A DNA stretch of 17,775 nucleotides from Acinetobacter lwoffii (GTDB lineage: Bacteria; Pseudomonadota; Gammaproteobacteria; Pseudomonadales; Moraxellaceae). Both the position numbers and the translations under genes were made by a program. Under the pieces are notes generated by a model, which saw only the letters and a list, made by a program, of their open reading frames with translations, had not been told where the DNA came from and ran no database searches. Every line of letters starts with the position of its first letter. Within the stretch, counting starts at the first letter, position 1. Below, piece by piece: positions 1 to 7,203 of this stretch. The stretch is from positions 1 to 17,775 of the forward strand of contig NZ_DCLL01000041.1 of assembly GCF_002321025.1 (NCBI RefSeq). Reading direction: 5' to 3'.

Positions 1-404
1 ACTTTCGCAAGAGATCTAATGTCTTTCTCTTTTTGCGTACGATATAGCAAATAGGTTACGTACACGTCGTATTCGCCTTCAACTTCAGTTGGCTCTACGA
101 TCACGTTGCTCACCATGTGGGTGGTACGTGATGGAGGCTCTTCAGCCCAAGCCATACCAGTTTCCAGACGCGCTACACGACGCTCTAAAAGGTCTTTCGA
201 ATCGTTGAACACCCAAGTTGTAGGTGGTTCAACTGAACGACGACGGTCACGGGTTTGTGCGTTTGGCGTGGTACGTAGCGTGTAAGAAATATCTTCAGCT
301 AAGGTATCTAACCATTCGCGGAATTTCCAATCGTCTAGCAGCTTTGCTTCGCGATACAGGAACTGACTAATTTGGTGATGAAGTTCTAAGCTGATTTGAC
401 TCAT
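1..404 (-). CDS. hcaF: Aromatic-ring dioxygenase beta subunit (HcaF-like), 3' end cut by window edge
   Basis: This is the small (beta) subunit of a two-component Rieske dioxygenase, a structural partner of the alpha subunit in the alpha3beta3 oxygenase. About 134 residues are visible of a family length near 170. The N-terminus MSQISLELHH, the TTPNAQTRDRR stretch (about 45-55), PPTTWVFND (60-68) and RLETGMAWAEEPPSR (79-93) match E. coli HcaF as I remember it. The ATG at 404-402 overlaps the hcaE stop codon as ATGA, and the AAGGAG Shine-Dalgarno lies inside the end of hcaE, so translation is probably coupled. The last visible residues (after QKEKD, about 129-134) do not resemble the HcaF sequence I remember, which may be divergence or a junction. 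Identification as a beta subunit is firm. The substrate assignment follows from hcaE. Confidence 0.85.
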   Translation of the reverse strand, partial: MSQISLELHHQISQFLYREAKLLDDWKFREWLDTLAEDISYTLRTTPNAQTRDRRRSVEPPTTWVFNDSKDLLERRVARLETGMAWAEEPPSRTTHMVSNVIVEPTEVEGEYDVYVTYLLYRTQKEKDIRSLAK

Positions 405-1768
405 TTCATAAGCTCCTTCTCATATTCGTCAGCTGCTTTTTCCACGTCTTCCCATTTTTCATGGATCAATAAATCTGCCCAGCGGCGGTACATACCACGT
501 GCTGCAGTTTCAGAGAAAATGTAGTTGGTGATCCCCGGGATACCATCTTCACGTACTTTTTCGTTGCCTTTACCCATTTCCATAATGAGCTTGTTTTGAC
601 GCGCTTTATAACCACGTAAAACTTTTTGAATCTCAATCCAGTTTTCAGAGTCATCTTGCTCCAGGAAACCAGCTGGACCAAAGGCACGCGTTGCAGAACG
701 CTCAAATGCTTCTTTCACTTCTTGAGATGCTTCAGCATCCGCGATACAGAATGCCCAGACTTCAGTTTTGTTTGGACCACGTGGGTGCCATACGCGAAGT
801 GTTGCAGTACCGTTCAACCAAGACAAAGTTGGGAACATGGTGTTGTGACCTGCAAGACGCAATGCACGAGTCTCGCCTAGGCGCTCTTTTACTTCGTCGT
901 AAGTTTCACGGAAGTAGTTTGCAACTTCACCGTCAACCCATACGTTTGCGTCTGGTTTCTCTGTGAAGAAGAAGCCTGAACCATGACCACGTGAACCGTA
1001 CTGGATCGCGTCTTTAGCAGTTTCCCAAACTGGACGAGCAGTTTGCGCAGCACCTAATTTCTTAGATGATTCGTCGTCTGGTTTTGCGCCCAATACTTGG
1101 ATCGCAGAAGCGTGAGAGAACAATGCGTGGTATTGGTCAGATGCGAACTGTTCCGCCGCAAATTTCCAGTTACACTCGATTTCCCACTTGTGTACACCAC
1201 CGATGATTTCAGTACCACCTGGACGACGGTCAACCACGCCATCTAAGTACCAGGCGATATCGCCCATGTATTCTTCTAGGTCAGGTGTGGTTTCATCCCA
1301 ACAAGCGAATACCAAGCCTTTGTATGATTTAACGCGGTTAACTTCAACCAGCCCCCATTGCTCTTTACATGCACCATGTGGGTAAGCACGTTCTTCAAGC
1401 GGGATATCTTTTAAAGAACCGTCAATGCCGTATGACCAGCCATGGTACGGGCAAGTAAATGCACGGGTATTACCACAGTCAGCGAAGCTTACACGCATAG
1501 AGCGGTGACGACACTGGTTTAAAAATGCTTTGATTGAGCCATCTTTTTGACGTGCCACAATGATCGGATCTTCACCCATGTAGGTGTTGAAGAAATCACC
1601 AGCCTTAGGAATTTGGCTTTCATGGCAAAGGAATAACCAAGTACGACCGAAAACACGTTCGAGTTCTAATTCGTAAATGTCAGGATCTGTATAAATAGAT
1701 GGCGTAATACGTCCATTTTGTGCATCGACTAAAGCATCGATTTCGCGCACATCAATTTTTCCACTCAT
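401..1768 (-). CDS. hcaE: 3-phenylpropionate/cinnamate dioxygenase alpha subunit (HcaE-like)
   Basis: This is the catalytic large subunit of a Rieske non-haem iron dioxygenase. It inserts both atoms of O2 into the ring of 3-phenylpropionate or cinnamate, giving the cis-dihydrodiol. It is 455 residues long (HcaE is about 453). The Rieske [2Fe-2S] ligands are Cys86-x-His88 and Cys106-x2-His109. The mononuclear iron site has Asp211, His214 and His219, with the third ligand expected in the QDDSENW segment (371-377). Long stretches (DPDIYELELERVFGR, EQFASDQYHALFSHAS, ITNYIFSETAARGMY) agree closely with remembered E. coli HcaE. AGGAGAG precedes the ATG. hcaF follows with an ATGA overlap, and the gene is divergent from its likely activator hcaR. 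In Acinetobacter baylyi the symbol hcaE has been used for an unrelated porin. Substrate range is inferred, not shown. Confidence 0.88.
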   Translation of the reverse strand: MSGKIDVREIDALVDAQNGRITPSIYTDPDIYELELERVFGRTWLFLCHESQIPKAGDFFNTYMGEDPIIVARQKDGSIKAFLNQCRHRSMRVSFADCGNTRAFTCPYHGWSYGIDGSLKDIPLEERAYPHGACKEQWGLVEVNRVKSYKGLVFACWDETTPDLEEYMGDIAWYLDGVVDRRPGGTEIIGGVHKWEIECNWKFAAEQFASDQYHALFSHASAIQVLGAKPDDESSKKLGAAQTARPVWETAKDAIQYGSRGHGSGFFFTEKPDANVWVDGEVANYFRETYDEVKERLGETRALRLAGHNTMFPTLSWLNGTATLRVWHPRGPNKTEVWAFCIADAEASQEVKEAFERSATRAFGPAGFLEQDDSENWIEIQKVLRGYKARQNKLIMEMGKGNEKVREDGIPGITNYIFSETAARGMYRRWADLLIHEKWEDVEKAADEYEKELMK

Positions 1769-2049
1769 GAAAAGCTCTCCTGTGACCTATCTTTGGCACA
1801 AAGTAATAGACTCAACTTTTCAACGATGATGGATTTGACAGCGTTTTTCGGGAAATATTTTTTTTGTTTCAATTAAGAGCTTAAAGCAATTATTAAGCAC
1901 GTGAATTTTTATATTAAAACATCTATTAATCCCGCCAGAGCATTTAGTTTATGAATGGGAAAATAATCTTCACGACATAGTTGTTTATAGATTATACTTT
2001 GAGGAAATTATAGTAAGACATTTTTTGGATTACTCTTTGGGTTGATGAC
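1769..2049. promoter_or_regulatory. Divergent hcaE/hcaR promoter region
   Basis: This AT-rich gap lies between two divergent genes. It contains the 14-bp AAAATAATCTTCAC at 1960-1973 (repeated at 6032-6045), a TTAAG/CTTAA dyad at 1873-1884, two direct ATTATA(C/G)T repeats at 1991-1998 and 2007-2014, and a CTTTG-GCA-CAAAG dyad at 1791-1803 close to the hcaE start. The region most likely holds the HcaR binding site and both promoters. No good -10/-35 pair was found for hcaR, and its ATG has only a weak Shine-Dalgarno. Confidence 0.6.
1908..1973 (-). promoter_or_regulatory. Candidate activator-dependent hcaE promoter with upstream site
   Basis: On the minus strand TATAAA (1913-1908) fits a -10 box. 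The hexamer 18 bp upstream is a poor -35, as expected for a promoter that needs an activator. Transcription would start near 1901. The shared 14-bp motif (1960-1973) is then centred near -66, the usual position of a LysR-type recognition site. The TSS is inferred only from the -10 guess. Confidence 0.4.
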
Positions 2050-2958
2050 ATGGAATTACGACACCTTCGCTACTTTATCACCGTTGCTGAAGAGCTCAAT
2101 TTTAGTAAGGCAGCACTTAAACTTTATACGGCTCAACCCTCACTTAGCCAGCAAATCAAAGACCTGGAAGAAGATGTTGGCGTAAAGCTACTCAACCGAA
2201 CCAAACGTAAAGTAGAGCTGACCGAAGAAGGCGCCGTATTCCTGGAACAGGCCCGTCTCACCCTTGCACAGGCGGACAAAGCCGTTGCCATGGCACGTCA
2301 GGTGTCACAGGCCAAACAGCAAATGCTCCGCATCGGTTTTGTACCGGTGGCCGAGATGAAAATCTTCCCGTATATCTTGCCAAATCTACGTGTACAGAAC
2401 CCGGATTTAAAAATTGAACTGCTCAGCCTGAACAATAATGAGCAAATGCGTTTGTTAAAAAAAGGCGATCTGGATCTGACATTTACTCGTCATAATTTCA
2501 ATAGTGATGAAATTGAAAGCCAGTTCGTGATTCGTGAACCGCTAATTTTTCTTCTGCCTAAAGATCACCCTTTAGCAAAATACGAAAGAATTTCTGTTAA
2601 GGCATTGAATGGTATTGATTTTATTATCCCATCAGCAGAGCAGTCCTTGACCCTAAACCAGGCGATTCTGGACTTTGCCAAAGCCAACGGCATTGAATTC
2701 AATATTGTGCAAAAGGCCGATAATATTTTATTTAATATCAACTCGATCGGAATGGGCTTGGGCTGTACCATTTTGCCTGGCTATATTGCACCACTGACTA
2801 TGGATAATACCGTGATTCGTCCGCTGGACGTGGAATTGCCCTATTTAGACCTGTATGTCAGCTACCATAAAAACAATAAATCCTATGCCGTCAGCAAATT
2901 TCTTGAACTTTTGACTCGTGTGTTCTATCTGGATATTAACCGTAGCGAACAAAATTAA
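2050..2958 (+). CDS. hcaR: LysR-family transcriptional activator, HcaR-like
   Basis: This is a LysR-type regulator of 302 residues, the usual family length. The winged helix-turn-helix is N-terminal (about 1-60: MELRHLRYF, AALKLYTAQPSLSQQIKDLE). The effector-binding domain begins near 90 with LRIGFVPVAEMKIFPYILP and includes GMGLGCTILPGYI near 250. These last two stretches recall E. coli HcaR more than the benzoate regulators BenM and CatM. The position divergent from hcaE supports control of the dioxygenase genes, probably with phenylpropionate or cinnamate as effector, and probably autoregulation. ATG 2050 was chosen because it begins the conserved MELRHLRYF. The ATG at 2045 is out of frame. 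The Shine-Dalgarno is weak. The LysR call is very firm, the HcaR call is strong, and the effector is inference. Confidence 0.87.
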   Translation: MELRHLRYFITVAEELNFSKAALKLYTAQPSLSQQIKDLEEDVGVKLLNRTKRKVELTEEGAVFLEQARLTLAQADKAVAMARQVSQAKQQMLRIGFVPVAEMKIFPYILPNLRVQNPDLKIELLSLNNNEQMRLLKKGDLDLTFTRHNFNSDEIESQFVIREPLIFLLPKDHPLAKYERISVKALNGIDFIIPSAEQSLTLNQAILDFAKANGIEFNIVQKADNILFNINSIGMGLGCTILPGYIAPLTMDNTVIRPLDVELPYLDLYVSYHKNNKSYAVSKFLELLTRVFYLDINRSEQN

Positions 2959-2979
2959 TTCTATTCCTTTCCTGCATTA

Positions 2980-3020
2980 AGCACATGCCATTCAACTTTT
3001 GATAGGCATGTGCTTTTTTT
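2980..3020 (+). terminator. Intrinsic terminator of hcaR
   Basis: A ten-base-pair stem (AGCACATGCC pairing with GGCATGTGCT) encloses a 15-nt loop and runs into seven to eight Ts. It lies 22 bp after the hcaR stop codon. No gene on the other strand needs it. Confidence 0.88.
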
Positions 3021-3293
3021 GTTTTATTATTTTATGCTTAAGAATTCATTTTTAATTCCATTCTTTGATAAAGAATCTATTTCTAACGTTTAAATTTGTC
3101 ACTTGACCTCGACCAAAATTGTGTATTTTTAGCTCTAAATGTACTGCATTTACCACTTAAGTCTAATAAAGTTTCATTCGGATTTTTCTCAGTTTAAATA
3201 GCTCAAACCTATAAAAATTATTAGATTTTTATATTTATTCAAATAAATGAGAATCAAACTCACTTAGGTGCGCTACCTTAAATATTTCCGATA
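3021..3293. other. AT-rich intergenic region without a recognised gene
   Basis: The region lies between the convergent hcaR and mhpC-like terminators. I see no convincing ORF or RNA gene. It contains two perfect short palindromes, ATTCTTT-GAT-AAAGAAT (3060-3076) and ATTTATT-CA-AATAAAT (3233-3248). They may be chance features in AT-rich DNA. Confidence 0.6.
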
Positions 3294-3325
3294 TAAAAAA
3301 GGATGACCAAAGCCATCCTTTTTTA
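3294..3325 (-). terminator. Intrinsic terminator of the mhpC-like gene
   Basis: An AAGGATG/CATCCTT stem is flanked by an A-run at 3295-3300 and a T-run at 3319-3324. It can therefore terminate in both directions. It lies just downstream of the minus-strand stop at 3340. Confidence 0.82.
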
Positions 3326-3339
3326 AAACTGTATCAAAC

Positions 3340-4200
3340 TTATTTTACGCCGTGAACAGCCAGGTAGTTTTTGATCACAGTGTTGAACTCATCTGCTTTT
3401 TCAACTTGAGACCAGTGACCGCATTGGCTGAAGATATGTGCATCAGCATTTGGCACGATGTTCAGGATGTCCCAAGTACGAGAAACCGGAATCACCACGT
3501 CTTGCGTACCATGAATCAATAGTACAGGCACAGTAATGTCTTTCATTTTTTCGAAGTCTAATGGGAATTCGAAACGGTCACGGTCACGTGCGCCAACCAC
3601 ATCCATTAAACGATTTGATGCATAGTCATTTGCAGCAGAAGCAAAACGTACTTTTACCAGTTCATCAGTAATCAGGTCTTTGTTTACGACAAACATAGAA
3701 AGGGTTTTCTTGATTCCTTCTTCTGTAAGAACTGGGTTTGCGTGAGCTTTAAGTGCAGCTGTCTGTTTCGCACCGCCCGTACCCATAGACACGATACCCA
3801 AAATACGATCTGGATAATCCAATGCCATCTGGAATGCTAACCAGCCACCCAGAGAGTTACCGACCAACCAGGTTTTTTCGATACCCAAAGCGTCTAGCGT
3901 ACGGATCGCATGATCTACCCAGGCACGGATACCATATTCAGTACCCGGTGCAACCACAGTTTGGCCATAACCAATGGTATCAATCGCGATACAACGCGCT
4001 TGCTCACCAATTTGTGGCAGGTTTAACCACCAGTTTGCCGCGGCCGATACACCTGTACCTGAACCGTGTAAAAATAGAATAGGCGTACCTTCACCAATTT
4101 CGTGGTAATGGGTCAACTCGCCTTCAGCGGTTTCAATCCATTTGTCTTCTAAGCCAAAGAATGGATCTGTTTGATAGTCAGGGATTTGAACAGTGCTCAT
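3340..4200 (-). CDS. mhpC: Alpha/beta-hydrolase acting on meta-cleavage products (MhpC/DmpD type)
   Basis: This C-C bond hydrolase cleaves the 2-hydroxy-6-oxo-dienoate made by extradiol ring cleavage. In a phenylpropionate pathway it would release succinate or fumarate plus 2-hydroxypenta-2,4-dienoate. It is 286 residues long (MhpC is about 288). The oxyanion-hole motif is HGSGTG (45-50), the nucleophile elbow GNSLGG gives Ser116, and the acid is Asp234 (HGTQD) and the base His262 (GHWSQVE). Arg185 and Trp263 fall where MhpC-family proteins carry substrate-contacting residues. The segment ANWWLNLPQIGEQARCIAIDTIGYGQT also resembles the DmpD/TodF branch, so the exact subfamily is open. AGAGGAAG precedes the ATG. 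The gene has its own promoter region and terminator. Enzyme class is firm. The mhpC symbol rests largely on context. Confidence 0.75.
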   Translation of the reverse strand: MSTVQIPDYQTDPFFGLEDKWIETAEGELTHYHEIGEGTPILFLHGSGTGVSAAANWWLNLPQIGEQARCIAIDTIGYGQTVVAPGTEYGIRAWVDHAIRTLDALGIEKTWLVGNSLGGWLAFQMALDYPDRILGIVSMGTGGAKQTAALKAHANPVLTEEGIKKTLSMFVVNKDLITDELVKVRFASAANDYASNRLMDVVGARDRDRFEFPLDFEKMKDITVPVLLIHGTQDVVIPVSRTWDILNIVPNADAHIFSQCGHWSQVEKADEFNTVIKNYLAVHGVK

Positions 4201-4282
4201 ATTGCTTCCTCTTACAGTCTTTCGCTTGCGTGTCCCTCTATTTTCAAGAATTCGACGTCAAGTTGACTCATTAAAATGACTT

Positions 4283-4319
4283 GTGTACACCCTTATATTA
4301 ACTGCTCAGCTGCAGCAAA
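4283..4319 (-). promoter_or_regulatory. Candidate promoter of the mhpC-like gene
   Basis: On the minus strand TTTGCT (4319-4314), a 16-bp spacer and TATAAG (4297-4292) form a plausible sigma-70 promoter with a leader of about 85 nt. The perfect palindrome GTGTACAC (4283-4290) would sit on the predicted start site and could be an operator. This is sequence pattern only. Confidence 0.35.
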
Positions 4320-4435
4320 CTGATACAAAATTACGATTGCACCCTACAAAATAGATATAATTTAAGTGTTTGTTTTATTTATTAATTTATAAATTAAACC
4401 CTACATAAACTAAGGCTTTAACTGCATTCTTAAAC

Positions 4436-4465
4436 CAAAAAGCAGCCAGAAGACTGACTGCTTTT
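4436..4465 (-). terminator. Intrinsic terminator of the porin gene
   Basis: AGCAG-C-CAG pairs with CTG-A-CTGCT around a four-base loop, with A-rich DNA on the left and T-rich DNA on the right. It lies about 15 bp past the porin stop codon at 4480 and separates the porin from the mhpC-like gene. Confidence 0.78.
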
Positions 4466-4479
4466 AAAATATACGGGTA

Positions 4480-5742
4480 TTAGAATTTATGGGTATAAGT
4501 AGTTGCGACACGGTATTCTTGCAGGTCTGGTTTTGCTGGATTGGCAAAATTCACATCAATATACATCGCCTGTACACCCAAACCTTTTAATTTACCTTCT
4601 GGCACAGTGTAGTTCACGACGGCATTCACTTCATCCGTATTGAAGTTCTGACCTTGATACGCCCCAGTACCTTTCTGATCATAACCTTTGAAATATACGG
4701 CTGTTGCATTTAAGCCTTTTGCACCCATTTCAGAGAAGTCATAGCCATAAGAAACACTCCATGACTTTTCTTCTGGCGCGGTAAAGGTTGCTACCCCCCA
4801 GTTCGCCAGATAAGGCTGTGGCACCCAGCCACCCAATGTCGGGAATGCGCTATCACCAAACATTTGCTGGTAACCTACACCTACGGTATGTGCACCATGA
4901 TTCACTTTTGCAGCGACAGATAATGCTTGGTTATCGATCTCACCATACAGCTTGTCACCTGACTCCGAGTTATCGAAGTAACGGATGTGGCTATCTAATT
5001 TGGTTTTTTCACCAAGCGCAGTTTTATAATTCACACCCAGATAATGCTGTTGGTAAATGTCTTGAACATCGGCATACCAGTAGCTCGCCCCTACTTCTTT
5101 AGTAAGTTGGTGGTCTACACCCGCAATCCACATGCCATCAGCTTCAGCACCCGTATCATAGAAACTTGGTGGAGAAAATTTAGTTAAATCAAGGAACTGG
5201 TTGTCATAACGGTTGTTAATACCATCAATATAAGCCAGAGTTAACTTGGTATCTTTAAGGTCTTTAGACTCTAACCAGGCACCACTATAAGTCGTCAATA
5301 ACTGACGCGATGGATCAAATACCAAGACTGGAGATACAGGCAATAACTCACCGACTTTCAGTTCAGTTTGTGACACTTTGGCTTTTAAGGTCACGCCGAC
5401 TTTACCGAAATGGTCTTTTGACTCTTTGCCATCGTGCGGTAAAACCCAGTCCGGATTTTTATCACGGCCATTGAGTTTGACTGCATGTTGCACCAGTACA
5501 TCAGCACCGACCTGCACACCACCACCGATATCGTGATAACCCGACTTGGCATCCAGAGTCACCCCTTGTGACCAAGAACCCCAGTTACGTGATGAGTAGT
5601 TATCTTGATACTGACGGTCTAGATAAAAGTTTTTAAATTTGAGTTGAACATTGCTGTCGTCAATAAAGTCTGCATTCGTTGCAGTTGTCCCTAAAGTTGC
5701 TGTCGCAGCAAGCATTGCAATCCATAAATTGTGACGACGCAT
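4480..5742 (-). CDS. OprD-family outer-membrane porin, probable aromatic-acid uptake channel
   Basis: This is a substrate-specific outer-membrane beta-barrel of the OprD family, 420 residues long. The signal peptide spans about 1-24 (MRRHNLWIAMLAATATLGTTATNA), with likely cleavage before DFIDDS. The mature start, FIDDSNVQLKFKNFYLDRQ, is the family's typical opening. The chain alternates polar and aromatic residues as in barrel strands and ends in phenylalanine (YTHKF), the usual outer-membrane insertion signal. A GGGGAA Shine-Dalgarno precedes the ATG. The gene stands alone between two terminators inside the aromatic cluster, and its upstream region shares a 14-bp motif with hcaE/hcaR. Both facts suggest uptake of the pathway's substrate. 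Related porins in other pathways include BenF and the A. baylyi hydroxycinnamate porin. The family call is firm and the substrate is inferred. Confidence 0.88.
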   Translation of the reverse strand: MRRHNLWIAMLAATATLGTTATNADFIDDSNVQLKFKNFYLDRQYQDNYSSRNWGSWSQGVTLDAKSGYHDIGGGVQVGADVLVQHAVKLNGRDKNPDWVLPHDGKESKDHFGKVGVTLKAKVSQTELKVGELLPVSPVLVFDPSRQLLTTYSGAWLESKDLKDTKLTLAYIDGINNRYDNQFLDLTKFSPPSFYDTGAEADGMWIAGVDHQLTKEVGASYWYADVQDIYQQHYLGVNYKTALGEKTKLDSHIRYFDNSESGDKLYGEIDNQALSVAAKVNHGAHTVGVGYQQMFGDSAFPTLGGWVPQPYLANWGVATFTAPEEKSWSVSYGYDFSEMGAKGLNATAVYFKGYDQKGTGAYQGQNFNTDEVNAVVNYTVPEGKLKGLGVQAMYIDVNFANPAKPDLQEYRVATTYTHKF

Positions 5743-6109
5743 GATGAGTTCCCCATTCAGCAGATAAAATCCATGCAGCCATCATGCGCAAGTCGGTTTA
5801 AATAAAAAATCCGACCACAGTATTAAACTTTTGCTCTTTTAGCTCTCCATATTCCACGCCCAGATTTAAGTGCTCAATCTCTTAGATTTTAAACCGATTA
5901 AAGAAAATAAAAATTTGACCGGATATTTAATTTAATTTTTTGTTTCCTCTATTAATAAGAGCAATTTTTTTAAAAACTTTAAGATAATATTTTTTATTTA
6001 TCGTTTTTATGTTTAAGGAAAAAATTAAACTAAAATAATCTTCACATAGTACTATAAGTAAAATATCTGAGATTAGAGTTTTAATATATTATTAAATCTA
6101 CTTCATAAT
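5743..6109. promoter_or_regulatory. AT-rich upstream region of the porin
   Basis: This is a non-coding, strongly AT-rich gap between the porin start and the mhpE terminator. It contains a 10-bp inverted repeat, TCGGTTTAAA (5793-5802) and TTTAAACCGA (5888-5897), and the 14-bp motif AAAATAATCTTCAC (6032-6045). No ORF is credible. Confidence 0.55.
5984..6045 (-). promoter_or_regulatory. Candidate activator-dependent porin promoter
   Basis: Minus-strand TATTAT (5989-5984) could be a -10 box without a good -35, giving a start near 5977 and a long leader. The shared 14-bp motif (6032-6045) would be centred near -61, similar to its place upstream of hcaE. The gap between motif and -10 is 42 bp here and 46 bp at hcaE. 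Confidence 0.35.
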
Positions 6110-6138
6110 AAAAAAGCATCCGAATCGGATGCTTTTTT
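6110..6138 (-). terminator. Intrinsic terminator of the mhpDFE operon
   Basis: GCATCCG and CGGATGC pair around AAT, with six As on the left and six Ts on the right, so the element is symmetrical and bidirectional. It lies 33 bp beyond the mhpE stop codon. Confidence 0.9.
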
Positions 6139-6171
6139 ATTAGCCTTATTTTAATACGACTGCATTAAAAA

Positions 6172-7191
6172 TTAAGCTTGTAACTCACGTGCTTTGGACA
6201 TGGTTAATGCCAGGTCTTCAATCATGTCTTCCTGACCACCTACCGTACCACGGCGACCCAGTTCCATCAGGATTTCACGCGCAGATACGCCATATTTCGC
6301 TTCAGCACGTTTCGCGAACAATAGGAATGACGAGTAAACCCCTGCATAACCTAAAGTTGCCGCATCACGGTCTGCACGAATTGGATTGTGCATCATTGGA
6401 ATCACTAGATCTTCAGCAACGTCTTGTACTTTGAACAAGTCAACGCCAGTGTCCATACCCATACGGTTTGCCACAGCGATAAACAGCTCAAGTGGTGTGT
6501 TACCCGCACCAGCCCCCAAACCTGCAGATGCCAAGTCAACACGTACCGCACCTGCTTGAACCGCAGCAACAGTATTCGATACACCCATACCTAAGTTGTG
6601 GTGACCGTGGAAACCAAGCTCAATGCTTGGGTCCAAGTGTTGACGTAAATGACCCACACGGTCGATCACATCCTGCGGAAGCATATAACCTGCTGAGTCT
6701 GTCACGTAAATACAGTTTGCACCATAAGACACCATCTTGTTTGCTTCTTCAAGCAATTTTTCAGGAGATGCCATATGCGCCAACATTAAGAAACCGACGG
6801 TGTCCATTTCTAGTTTACGTGCGGCGGTGATGTGCTGTTCAGAACAATCCGCTTCAGTACAATGCGTCGCTACACGAATGGTAGAAACACCGATTTCATG
6901 TGCCATTTTCAAATGGTCAACCGTACCGATACCAGGTAAAAGCAATGCAGATACTTTTGCATTCTTCATACGTGGCACAACAGCAGATAAATATTCTTCA
7001 TCCGTTGCAGCAGCAAAACCGTAGTTCACTGATGAACCGCCTAGGCCGTCACCATGTGTTACTTCAATTAAGGGTACGCCGGCATCATCAAGTGCTGTTG
7101 AAATTGCAATCATTTGCTCAACAGTCGTTTGATGGCGCTGCGGGTGCATACCATCACGCAAAGTCATATCATGAACAATAATCTTAGACAT
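6172..7191 (-). CDS. mhpE: 4-hydroxy-2-oxovalerate aldolase
   Basis: This class II, divalent-metal aldolase splits 4-hydroxy-2-oxopentanoate into pyruvate and acetaldehyde, the penultimate step of meta-cleavage pathways. It is 339 residues long, close to E. coli MhpE (about 337). It is a DRE-TIM metallolyase. TLRDG at 10-14 supplies Arg12 and Asp13, with His16 as the probable catalytic base, and FHGHHN at 194-199 gives metal ligands His195 and His197. The family forms a complex with the acylating acetaldehyde dehydrogenase and channels acetaldehyde to it. That enzyme is encoded 12 bp upstream. AAAGGAA precedes the ATG. It is the last gene of an mhpD-mhpF-mhpE operon with the E. coli order. 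The same enzyme is called BphI or DmpG elsewhere, so only the symbol is context-dependent. Confidence 0.92.
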   Translation of the reverse strand: MSKIIVHDMTLRDGMHPQRHQTTVEQMIAISTALDDAGVPLIEVTHGDGLGGSSVNYGFAAATDEEYLSAVVPRMKNAKVSALLLPGIGTVDHLKMAHEIGVSTIRVATHCTEADCSEQHITAARKLEMDTVGFLMLAHMASPEKLLEEANKMVSYGANCIYVTDSAGYMLPQDVIDRVGHLRQHLDPSIELGFHGHHNLGMGVSNTVAAVQAGAVRVDLASAGLGAGAGNTPLELFIAVANRMGMDTGVDLFKVQDVAEDLVIPMMHNPIRADRDAATLGYAGVYSSFLLFAKRAEAKYGVSAREILMELGRRGTVGGQEDMIEDLALTMSKARELQA

Positions 7192-7203
7192 TTTGGTATT
7201 CCT

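Noticed and set aside
6737..7024. Open frames on the plus strand opposite mhpE
   Set aside because: They overlap a well-recognised aldolase, have no family resemblance and no start signals.
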